A stretch of DNA of 26,191 nt from an uncultured Ignavibacteriota bacterium (GCA_937915485.1 CALGII010000192.1:1-26191); one strand, 5' to 3'; positions 6,307-15,565 are shown, counted from the stretch's first letter. Notes: generated from the sequence alone by a model not told the origin. A program made the numbers and translations.

Positions 6307-8403
6307 ATGGAAGAAAAGAAGCCCAATAATCTTATTCACGAAAAAAGTCCGTATTTGCTGCAGCACGCTTACAATCCCGTCGACTGGCACGCGTGGAACG
6401 ACGAGTCGCTTTATCTCGCGAAGTCGCTCGACAAACCGGTTTTTCTTTCTATCGGCTATTCGACCTGCTACTGGTGCCACATAATGGAACGGGAGTGTTT
6501 CGAGAATCCCGAAATCGCGGCAATGATGAACAGGGCTTTCGTCAATATTAAGGTTGACCGCGAAGAGCGTCCTGATTTGGACAGGGTTTATATGACGATT
6601 CTTCAGTCAATTACAGGCTCGGGCGGATGGCCGATGAGCCTTTTTCTGACACCCGGACTGAAACCTTTTTACGCGGCAACTTACATTCCCCCGAAAGCGA
6701 AGTACGGAAGGAACGGTCTTGAGGACGTAATCGCGCAGATTGAGAAGTTGTGGAATTCCGATAAGCAGAAAATAATCGACAGTTCAGAGAAGATTTTCGA
6801 GACTCTTTACAAAAATGAAAGCGCTTCGGGAGACGGGCTCGACGATTCGGTTTTCGCGAAGGTTTTTGAACAGGCTGAAAGGATTTTCGATTATGAAAAC
6901 GGCGGATTCGGGTCGGGAAATAAATTCCCCCGCCCCGCGATGCTAAATTTCCTTCTGACGCATTACCATAAGACGAAGGATGAACGCGCGCTCGATATGG
7001 TTACGTTCACTCTTAAAAAGATGAGTGAAGGCGGGATTTTTGATAACATCGATTACGGATTTCACAGGTATTCGGTTGACGAACTCTGGCGGGTTCCGCA
7101 TTTCGAAAAGATGCTGTACGACCAGGCGCAGATAGCCTCAACGCTGTTCGACGCTTATTCGGTTACAGGAAAAGAAATTTTCCGCGACACTGGCGCAAAG
7201 ACGCTTGAGTACGTGAAGAATTTCCTGACGGATAAGGACGGAGGCTTCCATTCAGCCGAGGACGCCGAAAGCGCCGTTTCGGCCGATGCACCAGGCGATA
7301 AACGCGAAGGCTTCTTCTATCTCTGGGAAAAAGACGAGATTGATTCTCTGCTCGGATCGGAAATTTCTAAAATTTTCTGTTACAGGTTCGGGATTCTGCA
7401 TAAAGGGAATACGCTTTTCGACCCGCACAACGTTTTCGGCACGAGTAACGTGCTTTATGAAGCGGGAGATATTTTCGATACCGCGAAAAAATTCGGACTT
7501 GCACCCGAAAAGACGGAAGAAATAATTTCAGAATCGCTCACCGTGCTGAAGAAGGCGCGCGACAAGAGGCTAAGACCGTTCCTTGACAAGAAAATCATAA
7601 CGTCCTGGAACGCGCTTATGATTTCCGCTTTCGTGAAAGGATACTCCGTTACGAAGCGTCACGAATTCAAGACCCTTGCCGTGAGAGCGGTGTCGTTTTT
7701 GATTCATACACTTTATGATGAAAAAGAAAATAAACTTTATCACCGCTGCATAGATGGCGAAGTTAAGCACGACGCGGATTTGGCGGATTACGCTTTCCTG
7801 ATTAAAGCGCTGCTGGATTTTCATAACGTTTCCTTCAGCGGCAAACTTCTTAAACTCGCGCAAAAACTTTTTGATAACGCTGTGACTTTGTTCTATGATT
7901 CCGAAAACGGCGGATTCTTCGATTCGGGCAGCGACAAGAAGGATGTGATTTTCAGGACAAAGGATATATACGACGGAGCCGAGCCCTCGGGAAATTCAGT
8001 TATGCTCGAAAATGCTGTCAGAATGTTCGTAATTTTCAAAGACGATAAATACAGAGACATCTCTGACAAAAGCATTTACTCGTTCGCCGATAAGATTAAT
8101 GACGTGCCTTTCTCCTATCCGGGTCTGCTGAACGCTCACTACTGTCTGAGACATTTCACGACAAGCGTTATACTTACAGGCAGTCTCAGAGATAATAAGT
8201 TTAATGAAATTCACGGCGCTCTGTTAAAACGATATATCCCTTTGAAGTGTTTAATTCATTATGACAACGTTTCGTTGAAAATTCTTCCTTATATCGGAGA
8301 CATCGTGAAAAATGGAGATGACAACGCGGTTTATGTGTGCGAAAATTTTTCGTGCAAACTGCCCGTATCGAAGTTAGAGGAACTCGAAAATGTTTTTAAA
8401 TAA
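6307..8403 (+). CDS. DUF255 thioredoxin-fold / six-hairpin glycosidase-like protein (YyaL, SPATA20 family)
   Basis: With the ATG at 6307 the protein has 698 residues, typical for the family. An upstream TTG at 6271 would add 12 hydrophobic residues and is less likely, because NLIHEKSPYLLQHAYNPVDW is the normal N-terminus. Residues 1-165 are the DUF255 thioredoxin-like domain, with redox motif C54-Y-W-C57-H and the hallmark KVDREERPDLD. The rest is an alpha/alpha barrel like that of N-acylglucosamine 2-epimerases, with typical segments GGFGSGNKFPRP, RVPHFEKMLYDQAQ, FHSAEDAES and KIITSWNALMISAF. The family is widespread but its reaction is not established; a redox or sugar-related role is guessed from its domains. 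No signal peptide, so cytoplasmic. It lies 46 bases upstream of the aconitase gene on the same strand and may be cotranscribed with it. Confidence 0.9.
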   Translation: MEEKKPNNLIHEKSPYLLQHAYNPVDWHAWNDESLYLAKSLDKPVFLSIGYSTCYWCHIMERECFENPEIAAMMNRAFVNIKVDREERPDLDRVYMTILQSITGSGGWPMSLFLTPGLKPFYAATYIPPKAKYGRNGLEDVIAQIEKLWNSDKQKIIDSSEKIFETLYKNESASGDGLDDSVFAKVFEQAERIFDYENGGFGSGNKFPRPAMLNFLLTHYHKTKDERALDMVTFTLKKMSEGGIFDNIDYGFHRYSVDELWRVPHFEKMLYDQAQIASTLFDAYSVTGKEIFRDTGAKTLEYVKNFLTDKDGGFHSAEDAESAVSADAPGDKREGFFYLWEKDEIDSLLGSEISKIFCYRFGILHKGNTLFDPHNVFGTSNVLYEAGDIFDTAKKFGLAPEKTEEIISESLTVLKKARDKRLRPFLDKKIITSWNALMISAFVKGYSVTKRHEFKTLAVRAVSFLIHTLYDEKENKLYHRCIDGEVKHDADLADYAFLIKALLDFHNVSFSGKLLKLAQKLFDNAVTLFYDSENGGFFDSGSDKKDVIFRTKDIYDGAEPSGNSVMLENAVRMFVIFKDDKYRDISDKSIYSFADKINDVPFSYPGLLNAHYCLRHFTTSVILTGSLRDNKFNEIHGALLKRYIPLKCLIHYDNVSLKILPYIGDIVKNGDDNAVYVCENFSCKLPVSKLEELENVFK

Positions 8404-8438
8404 AAACTATCATTGTTCATCGAAATAATTTTATATTC

Positions 8439-8443
8439 AGGAG
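8439..8443 (+). promoter_or_regulatory. Ribosome binding site of the aconitase gene
   Basis: AGGAG lies 6 bases before the ATG at 8450. It is one of the few strong Shine-Dalgarno sequences in this window, where most genes start by overlap with the previous gene or with weak upstream sequence. It supports the chosen start and suggests efficient translation of this central metabolic enzyme. Confidence 0.7.
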
Positions 8444-8449
8444 ATTAAA

Positions 8450-10699
8450 ATGGCATTCGATTTAGATTTAATAAAACTGGTTTACAAATCCCATAAGGAT
8501 AAGGTTGACTTCGCGAGGAAAATCCTCGGCCGCCCAATGACGTATACTGAAAAAATTCTTTACGCGCATCTGTGGAGCGGAGATTTTAGCAAGCCTTTCG
8601 GAAGAGGCAATGACTTCGTTGATTTTAAACCCGACAGGGTCGCGATGCAGGACGCGACAGCGCAGATGGCGCTGCTTCAGTTTATGTCGGCAGGAATTAA
8701 GAAAGTCGCCGTCCCCTCTACCGTCCACTGCGACCACCTCATACAGGCGGAAACAGGTGCAAAAGACGACTTGCTCAGAGCGGAAAGCGACAATAAGGAA
8801 GTTTACGATTTCCTTCAGTCGGTCTCCTCGAAATTCGGTATCGGTTTCTGGAAACCGGGCTCGGGTATTATTCATCAGGTCGTGCTCGAGAACTATGCCT
8901 TCCCCGGCGGGATGATGATTGGAACGGATTCGCATACTCCGAATGCCGGAGGTCTCGGAATGATTGCAATCGGCGTGGGCGGAGCGGATGCCGTCGACGT
9001 GATGGCGGGTCTGCCGTGGGAACTCAAATTTCCGAAAATTATCGGCGTCCGCCTGAAAGGTAAACTAAGCGGATGGGCTTCTCCAAAAGATATTATTCTT
9101 AAACTCGCGGGTTTGCTTACTGTCAAAGGCGGCACAGGCTCTATCGTTGAATATTTCGGAGACGGCGCTGAAACAATTTCCTGTACAGGTAAAGCGACCA
9201 TCTGCAATATGGGCGCTGAAATAGGCGCTACTACTTCCCTATTTCCTTTTGATAAAAAAATGTCGGACTACCTTGCCGCGACTGGCAGGGAGGAAATCGC
9301 CAAACTCGCCGGCGAACTTAAAGATTATCTTAAAGGCGATGAGGGATGTGAAAAATATTATGACGATATAATTGAGATAGATTTATCTTCTCTCGAACCC
9401 TACATCAACGGTCCGTTCACTCCCGACCTTGCAAGACCGATTTCGGAATTTAAGCAGGCGGTTATTGACAACGGATATCCCGAAGAACTCAAGGTCGGTC
9501 TTATCGGAAGTTGCACGAACTCGTCTTACGAAGATATGGGAAGGGCTGCTTCGCTCGCCAGACAGGCATTCAGCCGCGGTCTGAAAACTAAATCCGAGTT
9601 CGTGATTACTCCCGGCTCCGAACAGGTTAAAGCCACTATAGAACGTGACGGCATTATAGACGTGTTCACGAAAATCGGCGGAACGGTTCTTGCCAATGCC
9701 TGCGGTCCCTGCATCGGTCAGTGGAAACGCCACGACGTGAAGGACGGAGAAAAAAATTCTATCATAACCTCGTACAACAGAAATTTTTCCAAACGAAACG
9801 ACGGCAACACGGCAACTCATTCTTTCGTCGCTTCGCCTGAAATAGTGACCGCTCTCGCTCTCGCAGGTAAACTCACTTTCAATCCTCTCAAGGATAAACT
9901 CGTGAATGATAAAGGTGAAGAATTTCTTCTTCCCCCCCCGGATGGCGATGAACTGCCCGCAAAAGGTTTCGACAGCGGCAATTCGGGTTACTTATCTCCT
10001 GCGGCTGACGGCGGAAATATTAATGTAATCATAAATCCTGAATCAAAAAGACTCCAGAGACTCGAAGCGTTCAAAGCGCCGGACCTCGACGCTGATTTCA
10101 ATGATTTGCGCCTTCTCATCAAGGTGAAAGGCAAATGCACGACAGACCATATTTCTATGGCGGGTCCCTGGCTGAAATTCAGGGGACATCTTGATAATAT
10201 TTCGAACAATATGTTCATAGGCGCGATTAACGCTTTCAATAACAGAATGAATTTTGTTAAGAACCGGTTGACAGGAGAATACGGCGAGGTCCCGCAGGTC
10301 GCCCGTGATTATAAATCCAGAGGCATCGGATGGGTCGTTGTCGGAGAGGAAAACTACGGCGAAGGCTCCTCACGCGAACACGCAGCTATGGAGCCGAGAT
10401 TTCTCGGTGGCAAAGCAATTATCGTGAAGTCGTTTGCGAGAATACACGAAACGAACCTGAAAAAACAGGGGATGCTTCCGCTTACTTTCGACAATCCTTA
10501 TGACTACGATTTAATAAAAGAAAATGACAGGTTCAGTATTGATATTAAGAATCTAAAAAGCGGTAGTAAGATTGAAATGACTGTAATACATGATGACGGA
10601 AATGAGGAGACAATAATGCTGAATCACTCTTTCAATAATCAGCAGATAGATTGGTTTAAATCAGGCTCGGCGCTGAATCTGATTTCAAAATCAATTTAA
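8450..10699 (+). CDS. acn: Aconitate hydratase (mitochondrial-type aconitase)
   Basis: A 749-residue aconitase converting citrate to isocitrate in the TCA cycle, in the cytoplasm. Length and sequence fit the mitochondrial-type group used by Bacteroidota rather than the ~890-residue AcnA or AcnB. Visible signatures are VPSTVHCDHLIQ, GTDSHTPNAGGLGMIAIGVGG, the cluster motif GSCTNSS with C355, and ACGPCIGQW with C418 and C421; these three cysteines bind the [4Fe-4S] cluster. The C-terminal swivel domain shows TTDHISMAGPW and the substrate-binding GEGSSREHAAMEPR. The start is supported by the AGGAG site. No other TCA gene is in the window. It is followed by a weak 6-base hairpin (AAGCAA 10699-10704, TTGCTT 10714-10719) without a T tract, so termination is not well explained. 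Confidence 0.96.
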   Translation: MAFDLDLIKLVYKSHKDKVDFARKILGRPMTYTEKILYAHLWSGDFSKPFGRGNDFVDFKPDRVAMQDATAQMALLQFMSAGIKKVAVPSTVHCDHLIQAETGAKDDLLRAESDNKEVYDFLQSVSSKFGIGFWKPGSGIIHQVVLENYAFPGGMMIGTDSHTPNAGGLGMIAIGVGGADAVDVMAGLPWELKFPKIIGVRLKGKLSGWASPKDIILKLAGLLTVKGGTGSIVEYFGDGAETISCTGKATICNMGAEIGATTSLFPFDKKMSDYLAATGREEIAKLAGELKDYLKGDEGCEKYYDDIIEIDLSSLEPYINGPFTPDLARPISEFKQAVIDNGYPEELKVGLIGSCTNSSYEDMGRAASLARQAFSRGLKTKSEFVITPGSEQVKATIERDGIIDVFTKIGGTVLANACGPCIGQWKRHDVKDGEKNSIITSYNRNFSKRNDGNTATHSFVASPEIVTALALAGKLTFNPLKDKLVNDKGEEFLLPPPDGDELPAKGFDSGNSGYLSPAADGGNINVIINPESKRLQRLEAFKAPDLDADFNDLRLLIKVKGKCTTDHISMAGPWLKFRGHLDNISNNMFIGAINAFNNRMNFVKNRLTGEYGEVPQVARDYKSRGIGWVVVGEENYGEGSSREHAAMEPRFLGGKAIIVKSFARIHETNLKKQGMLPLTFDNPYDYDLIKENDRFSIDIKNLKSGSKIEMTVIHDDGNEETIMLNHSFNNQQIDWFKSGSALNLISKSI

Positions 10700-11114
10700 A
10701 GCAATCGGTGTTGTTGCTTCGTGTTCTCTAAAAATATTTTTATGACCCTGTTTCTTTTAAGATAACTAAGTGTAAAGTACTGTCACGCTAAGATTGACAT
10801 TATTATCACGAAGATTACCAGAACAACGACCAGATAAAATAACGGATTAGTATTTTTCATTTTCCGGTTTGTTATCAAAATTTGGAAACGCTAAAATGCT
10901 TCCTTAATATTTCTTATAAAATTTTATATTTCAACTTATCGCAATTAGTTTAGATTATCAAGATTAATTTTCCTGTGGCAATGAATTTTGTTTTTGTGAA
11001 TTACATCAAAAATATTTTTAGTATATTCTAATAAGTGAGCGGTTATTTGAACCGGTTTGTTGAGCGGTTCAATAATCGTATTTGCGAATTTTGATAACTT
11101 AAAATCAGTATTTA
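10700..11114. other. Intergenic region between aconitase and rhodanese genes
   Basis: The 415-base, AT-rich spacer holds a possible 25-residue membrane peptide on the minus strand (10783-10860), described separately. A 63-residue minus-strand frame at 10945-11136 overlaps the rhodanese start and has no recognisable features, so I do not call it. The promoter of the rhodanese gene should lie here, but no clear element was found. Confidence 0.4.
10783..10860 (-). CDS. Possible 25-residue single-pass membrane peptide
   Basis: The minus strand from ATG 10860 to TGA 10783 encodes MKNTNPLFYLVVVLVIFVIIMSILA without the stop, counted as 25 residues. It has a short polar, lysine-bearing N-terminus followed by about 18 uninterrupted hydrophobic residues. 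A GGAAA stretch precedes the ATG, a weak ribosome binding site. Neighbouring AT-rich DNA could yield such a frame by chance, and there is no comparative evidence here, so it is a candidate only. Confidence 0.3.
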   Translation of the reverse strand: MKNTNPLFYLVVVLVIFVIIMSILA

Positions 11115-11498
11115 ATGGCTGTAAGATTTTTTTCACTAACTTTATTTTGCTTGATGTTTAATTTCAGTATGTTCGGATTCGCTCAGGTCGATTCCGTCGA
11201 TGTTGAGAAATTTGACGAACTCAGAAATCAAGGCTATTCCATTATCGACGTGAGAACTGATGAGGAGTTCGGTGAAGGCCATATCGAGACCGCTGTTCTC
11301 ATTAACCTGCATTCATCGGACTTTATCGATAAAATTAATGCTCTCGATAAATCCGGCAGGTATTTAGTCTATTGCAGGAGCGGAAGGCGAAGCGCTAAAG
11401 CCGTGCAAATTATGCTCGACGCGGGTATCAAGGAAGCGCTTAATCTCTCGGGAGGCATTATCGCCTGGAAGAAAGCCGGCAAGACTGTCGTTAATTGA
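11115..11498 (+). CDS. Exported single-domain rhodanese (sulfurtransferase-like)
   Basis: A 127-residue protein. The N-terminus MAVRFFSLTLFCLMFNFSMF ending GFAQ is a signal peptide, probably cleaved after Gln24 or nearby, so the mature protein is periplasmic. The remaining ~100 residues are one rhodanese domain: IIDVRTDEEFGEGHIETAVLI is the CH2A-type region and YCRSGRRSAKA the active-site loop with a catalytic Cys, followed by LSGGIIAWKKAG. Such proteins carry persulfide sulfur; the actual substrate is unknown. It is a single gene, convergent with dinB, with only 2 bases between the two stop codons. Confidence 0.9.
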   Translation: MAVRFFSLTLFCLMFNFSMFGFAQVDSVDVEKFDELRNQGYSIIDVRTDEEFGEGHIETAVLINLHSSDFIDKINALDKSGRYLVYCRSGRRSAKAVQIMLDAGIKEALNLSGGIIAWKKAGKTVVN

Positions 11499-11500
11499 TT

Positions 11501-12679
11501 TTATATATCGAAAGTCTTTCCGAATTTTAATATGTCGTAATCGTATTTCTTGCGTATCTTGTCTATGTTGCGCACTAACCTGTTCAGTTTCTCTTCGTCT
11601 CTGAACATGTCCTCTTGTATGCTCTCATCGTTCGATATAAGTTCTCCGAACCTTACGCCGACAAGCCTTATCGGCTTCCCTTTCTTCATCAGCGTTCTGA
11701 ATAACTTTACCGAGTCATCGTAAAAATCCATCTCGACGTTTGAATGCCTGTCTGCTGTCTTCGTTTTTTGGTTCACCGTGAAATCCGCGTACTTCACCTT
11801 AACTGTCAGGTTGTTAGACTTGTATCCCTTCTTTCTCATTCTTGAACACGCTTTCTCAAGGACATAGTATAATTCCTTTTCTAAATATGCAAGATCGTCG
11901 CTGTCGAAACTCAAAGTGCTCTCCTTCGATAAAGACTTCTGCTCGTAATCCTCGTACAGCGTTACTTCTCTTCTGTCTATTCCGTTCGCGACGTTTATCA
12001 GATATGACGAATGCATCCCTATCTCTTCTTCGAAAAAGGTTTTGTCGAAATTCCTTATGTCCTTTATTTTGTATATTCCGTACTTGTTAAGAAGTTTTAA
12101 TGTGGCTTTCCCTACCCCGGGAATTCTTTCAACGGGAAGTCCGTCAAGGAATTCCTTCTCCTTTCCCGGCTTTATGTGACTTATTCCGTCAGGCTTGTTC
12201 TGCTTCGATGCGATCTTTGAACATACCTTGTTTGTAGATATTCCTATCGAACATGTTATATTTAATGAACTCTTGATTTCCTCTTTTAGTTTGTAAGCAA
12301 GTTTGTACGCGTCCCCGCCGTAATCTCTTAAAACGTCGGTAACATCCAGATACGCCTCGTCGATTGACATCGGCTCTATCAGCGGAGTGTATTTGGAAAA
12401 TATTTCCCGAACCCTCTTCGAAAAATGACCGTACAATCCCCTCGTCCCTCGTATGAAATTTCCGTCCGGCGCAAGTTGCATCGCACGCGTTAAAGCCATC
12501 GCTGTCTTTATACCCCTCTGCCTTGCAAGATAATTCGGACAACTAACGATGCTTCTCACGTCCTTGCGCGTCCCGCCTACTATCAACGGCTTTCCTCTTA
12601 ATTTCGGATTCACGGCCTCTTCGCAGGATGCGAAAAATGCGTCCATGTCAACGTGAAGTATTGTCCTGTCTTTTCCCAT
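11501..12679 (-). CDS. dinB: DNA polymerase IV (Y family, DinB)
   Basis: A 392-residue Y-family translesion polymerase, which copies damaged DNA with low fidelity. The N-terminal motif HVDMDAFFASCEE holds the first metal-binding Asp (D11), and SIDEAYLDVTD holds the catalytic pair D107 and E108. The helix-hairpin-helix-like segment RIPGVGKATLKLLNKYGI follows at about residue 180, and the little-finger domain occupies about residues 240-350. All catalytic residues are present, and the length is a little above E. coli DinB (351). It lies alone on the minus strand between convergent rhodanese and divergent lipid A genes. A LexA box might be expected in 12680-12815, but I do not see one. Confidence 0.95.
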   Translation of the reverse strand: MGKDRTILHVDMDAFFASCEEAVNPKLRGKPLIVGGTRKDVRSIVSCPNYLARQRGIKTAMALTRAMQLAPDGNFIRGTRGLYGHFSKRVREIFSKYTPLIEPMSIDEAYLDVTDVLRDYGGDAYKLAYKLKEEIKSSLNITCSIGISTNKVCSKIASKQNKPDGISHIKPGKEKEFLDGLPVERIPGVGKATLKLLNKYGIYKIKDIRNFDKTFFEEEIGMHSSYLINVANGIDRREVTLYEDYEQKSLSKESTLSFDSDDLAYLEKELYYVLEKACSRMRKKGYKSNNLTVKVKYADFTVNQKTKTADRHSNVEMDFYDDSVKLFRTLMKKGKPIRLVGVRFGELISNDESIQEDMFRDEEKLNRLVRNIDKIRKKYDYDILKFGKTFDI

Positions 12680-12801
12680 ACTTTAAAATATTAAATCTCT
12701 TTCGCAATTACATCTCAAAATTACTTTCTGTTATGATTGTCCTTACGATAAAAAAAATCTATGTGAATTTCTTTTATATTTTACGAAACTTTATTTTTAT
12801 T

Positions 12802-12809
12802 TATATTTG
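12802..12809 (+). promoter_or_regulatory. Possible Bacteroidetes-type -7 element for the lipid A/riboflavin operon
   Basis: TATATTTG fits the Bacteroidota -7 consensus TAnnTTTG and sits in the 136-base divergent spacer before the first gene of the plus-strand operon. It ends only 6 bases before the ATG at 12816, so transcription would begin about at the start codon, implying a leaderless message. I see no good -33 TTG element about 20 bases upstream, and the region is T-rich, so chance is possible. Confidence 0.25.
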
Positions 12810-12815
12810 TATTAG

Positions 12816-13421
12816 ATGAAAATTTTGCTTTCGCAAATATTGTTGGTATTTCTATGCTCCGTTGCTGCGTATTCGCAGAACAATCCCGTTTTGAAAAGCG
12901 GCAATCCTGAACTTAAAGGATTTAAAACAAAAGACTTCGTCCAGTTAACTCTGCAAGGCGGGTTCATGGTCCCCGTCGGCACTTATCTCTCTGATAATTA
13001 TTTCAACAGCGCTATTGTAGGTGCGGATGTCGCGTACAGAGTTAATACGGAAGTTGCTCTTTATGCTGAAGTTAGATACATTGCTCTGTCTCTTAAAGAT
13101 ACACTCGGTCCGTCTTCTGGCTACCTCGAAGCGAACATAGGACCAAGATTCTACTTCAGACCGAAATGCTACCGTTCAAGTTTCTTTATTGAAGCGGGCG
13201 TGGGTCCGTACATCTTCATGCAGGGCTCAGCGGTTACTCCCGATTTAAACTATGAATCCAAAACCGAATTCCGCATGGGCGCCAACGCTGGTGTAGGAGG
13301 CGAACTCGTACTCACGAATTCACTTTTCATTACTCTGAAAAGCAAGATTAACACAATTTTCTATCCATTCGGTTCTACTACTTTTATTAGCGGCATCGGC
13401 GGATTTACAATAAGATTTTAA
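12816..13421 (+). CDS. Outer-membrane beta-barrel family protein
   Basis: A 201-residue protein beginning with a clear signal peptide, MKILLSQILLVFLCSVAAYSQ. After a polar linker the chain alternates short amphipathic strands with turns (FVQLTLQGGFMVPVG, VGADVAYRVNTEVALYAEVRY, YLEANIGPRFYF, FIEAGVGPYIFM, GANAGVGGELVL). It ends in Phe after GGFTIRF, the usual terminal signature of outer-membrane barrels recognised by Bam. It looks like a small 8-stranded OmpA/OmpW-like or porin-family barrel; the ligand is unknown. It is the first gene of a long operon, 3 bases before lpxB, so it is probably expressed together with lipid A synthesis. Confidence 0.75.
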   Translation: MKILLSQILLVFLCSVAAYSQNNPVLKSGNPELKGFKTKDFVQLTLQGGFMVPVGTYLSDNYFNSAIVGADVAYRVNTEVALYAEVRYIALSLKDTLGPSSGYLEANIGPRFYFRPKCYRSSFFIEAGVGPYIFMQGSAVTPDLNYESKTEFRMGANAGVGGELVLTNSLFITLKSKINTIFYPFGSTTFISGIGGFTIRF

Positions 13422-13424
13422 CTT

Positions 13425-14543
13425 ATGAATGGAACTGATGTTTTCATTATCGCGGGTGAAGCATCGGGCGATTTGCACGCTTCAAATCTTATAAATCGTA
13501 TTAAGTCATTTAAACCTGACCTGTCTGCAAAAGGCATCGGCGGCGCTAAACTCGCATCCGAAAGCGTTAATCTCATCTTCGATTATTCGGAAGTCAATTT
13601 TGTCGGCTTTCAGGAAATCGCTAATAACTATAAACATATTCGCTCGAAACTCTTTGAAACAAAAGACCATATTATCAGGATAAATCCCTCTGTCGTTATT
13701 CTGACCGACTTCCCGGGGTTCAATCTAAGACTCGCTAAAGAAATCCGCTCTGAGTATAAAGGCAAAATTATTTATTACATAACCCCTCAGGTCTGGGCGT
13801 GGCATCCGGGACGCGTTAAACAGTTGAGGAAATACGTTGATTTGTGCCTCGTGATTTTTCCTTTCGAGGAAAAGTTCTTGAAGAATGAAGGCGTCAATGC
13901 ACGTTATGTCGGCCATCCGCTGATTGCTCCGGTAGATGAATTTCTGAAAGACAGAGAAAAAAAGATTAATCCGTCGCCCGTCGTGACGATTATGCCGGGT
14001 AGCAGATTGCAGGAAATTAATAGAATCCTTCCCGTTCTCGCGGGTACCGCCGCCGAAATGATTGATAAATACGGATGCCGCGTGAATCTCCTCTGCTCCG
14101 AAAATATTCCCGGAAGCGTCTTCGACGAATTTACGCTCCATCCCGAAATCCGTCGCGTTGATTCCCGGCTAAATTACGAAACTATTTACGATTCCGATTT
14201 CGTCATCACCAAGTTCGGTACCGCGACTCTCGAATGCGCCCTTCTCGGCACACCGTTCTGCGCCGTATATAAATCGGGAGGACTGAATTACTACATCGCG
14301 AAAATGATGATAAAAACCGAATTCGTATCGCTCGTTAATATAATTCTCGAAAAGGAAGTCGTAAAGGAATTCATTCAGAAAGACTTTACAAAGGAAAATA
14401 TTATCGGCGAATTCCTAAAAGTCTTCAATGATGATAAGTACAGAAATATAATGACTGCGGAATTTATACTTCTGAGAAATTACTTCAATAACGTATTGAT
14501 AGAAAAATCCGCTCCTAAATTAATTTCCGAACTTTTAACCTGA
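13425..14543 (+). CDS. lpxB: Lipid-A-disaccharide synthase
   Basis: A 372-residue GT19 glycosyltransferase, the standard size of LpxB. It joins UDP-2,3-diacylglucosamine to lipid X to form lipid A disaccharide-1-phosphate at the inner membrane. Signatures are IIAGEASGDLHASNLI at the N-terminus, LTDFPGFNLRLAK, the very conserved YITPQVWAWHPGRVKQL, VGHPLI, MPGSRLQEINRILPVL, and the C-terminal sugar-nucleotide segment KFGTATLECALLGTPF. All look intact. It follows the barrel gene by 3 bases and precedes lpxK by 5 bases, so two successive steps of lipid A synthesis are encoded side by side. Confidence 0.96.
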   Translation: MNGTDVFIIAGEASGDLHASNLINRIKSFKPDLSAKGIGGAKLASESVNLIFDYSEVNFVGFQEIANNYKHIRSKLFETKDHIIRINPSVVILTDFPGFNLRLAKEIRSEYKGKIIYYITPQVWAWHPGRVKQLRKYVDLCLVIFPFEEKFLKNEGVNARYVGHPLIAPVDEFLKDREKKINPSPVVTIMPGSRLQEINRILPVLAGTAAEMIDKYGCRVNLLCSENIPGSVFDEFTLHPEIRRVDSRLNYETIYDSDFVITKFGTATLECALLGTPFCAVYKSGGLNYYIAKMMIKTEFVSLVNIILEKEVVKEFIQKDFTKENIIGEFLKVFNDDKYRNIMTAEFILLRNYFNNVLIEKSAPKLISELLT

Positions 14544-14548
14544 ACGCT

Positions 14549-15565
14549 ATGAGCATTCTCAGACTTCTGCTCTACCCGTTCTCGCTTTTTTACGGCGCCT
14601 ATATTATCGCAAGAAACATTCTCTTTGATATTAAAATTCTGCGCTCTTATAAATCAACCGCGCGGGTTATCTCTGTCGGTAACATAACTACAGGAGGCAC
14701 AGGCAAAACTCCCTTCGTTATTTTCCTTGCGGAAATGCTTCTGAATCTTGATAAATCTGTCTGCGTCATCTCGAGAGGCTATAAAAGGAAATCGGATGGT
14801 TTGGTAGTCGGATTCGACGGGAATAAAATCTGCGGAGATATTTCTTCTGTCGGCGACGAGTTGTCCATGATAATCGGGCGCTTCAGCCGGTTCAAGAACA
14901 GATTCTACGCTATCGCCGACAGCAATAGAGTCCGTGCCGTGAAATACGCGGAATCGGAATTCAAACCGGATATCATCTTACTTGATGACGCCTTCCAGCA
15001 CAGGTATATCAAAAGAGACCTCGATATAGTTATCGTCGCCGCGGATCAAAACTCTCTCGTGTACAAGACTCTTATTCCGTCAGGTAATATTCGCGAACCG
15101 TTCGCCTGTCTCTGCAGAAGCGGTCTGATTGTGCGAAATTTTAAATTTTCCGAATGCAAGGATGGTTATCCGCTCAATACTGTTCCCGAAATCCGCGTGT
15201 GCTACGATTATGATGGCATCTTTGATGCGCTTGGTAACCCGCTCGAGTCTGAAATTAAAAAAGTTGTTGCAGTATCAGGCATCGCGGACAATAAAAGTTT
15301 TTTCAACGCCCTGAAAAAATTCGGATATGATGTAATCCGCGCTTTTGAGTTCGGTGACCACCATTCGTACTCGCAGCAGGACATCGATTCCATTATGAAC
15401 CAATCGGAAAGCGGCGACGTTTTTGTTGCAACGGAAAAAGATTTTATTAAGTTAAAATATTTCGCTAATTTTACAGGTGAGCGAAGGGTATATTACCTTA
15501 AACTGAAAATTAAATGCGACTCCGAACGGCTTAAAGATATTTTAGTCGAAAAAAGAATCTTATGA
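14549..15565 (+). CDS. lpxK: Tetraacyldisaccharide 4'-kinase
   Basis: A 338-residue kinase that phosphorylates the 4' position of lipid A disaccharide to give lipid IVA. The N-terminal hydrophobic stretch SILRLLLYPFSLFYGAYIIA is the membrane-associating helix. The P-loop is VGNITTGGTGKTPFVIFLAE (about residue 45). ISRGYKR, VGDELSMI and ILLDDAFQHRYIKRDLDIV (the DDxFQH catalytic segment) follow, then a C-terminal domain with VAVSGIADNKSFF and ATEKDFIKL. All the motifs needed for activity are present. Its stop overlaps the next gene's start (ATGA). Confidence 0.96.
   Translation: MSILRLLLYPFSLFYGAYIIARNILFDIKILRSYKSTARVISVGNITTGGTGKTPFVIFLAEMLLNLDKSVCVISRGYKRKSDGLVVGFDGNKICGDISSVGDELSMIIGRFSRFKNRFYAIADSNRVRAVKYAESEFKPDIILLDDAFQHRYIKRDLDIVIVAADQNSLVYKTLIPSGNIREPFACLCRSGLIVRNFKFSECKDGYPLNTVPEIRVCYDYDGIFDALGNPLESEIKKVVAVSGIADNKSFFNALKKFGYDVIRAFEFGDHHSYSQQDIDSIMNQSESGDVFVATEKDFIKLKYFANFTGERRVYYLKLKIKCDSERLKDILVEKRIL

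Noticed and set aside
10945..11136. 63-residue minus-strand frame overlapping the rhodanese start
   Set aside because: Overlaps the signal-peptide region of a clear gene and has no family resemblance or ribosome binding site.
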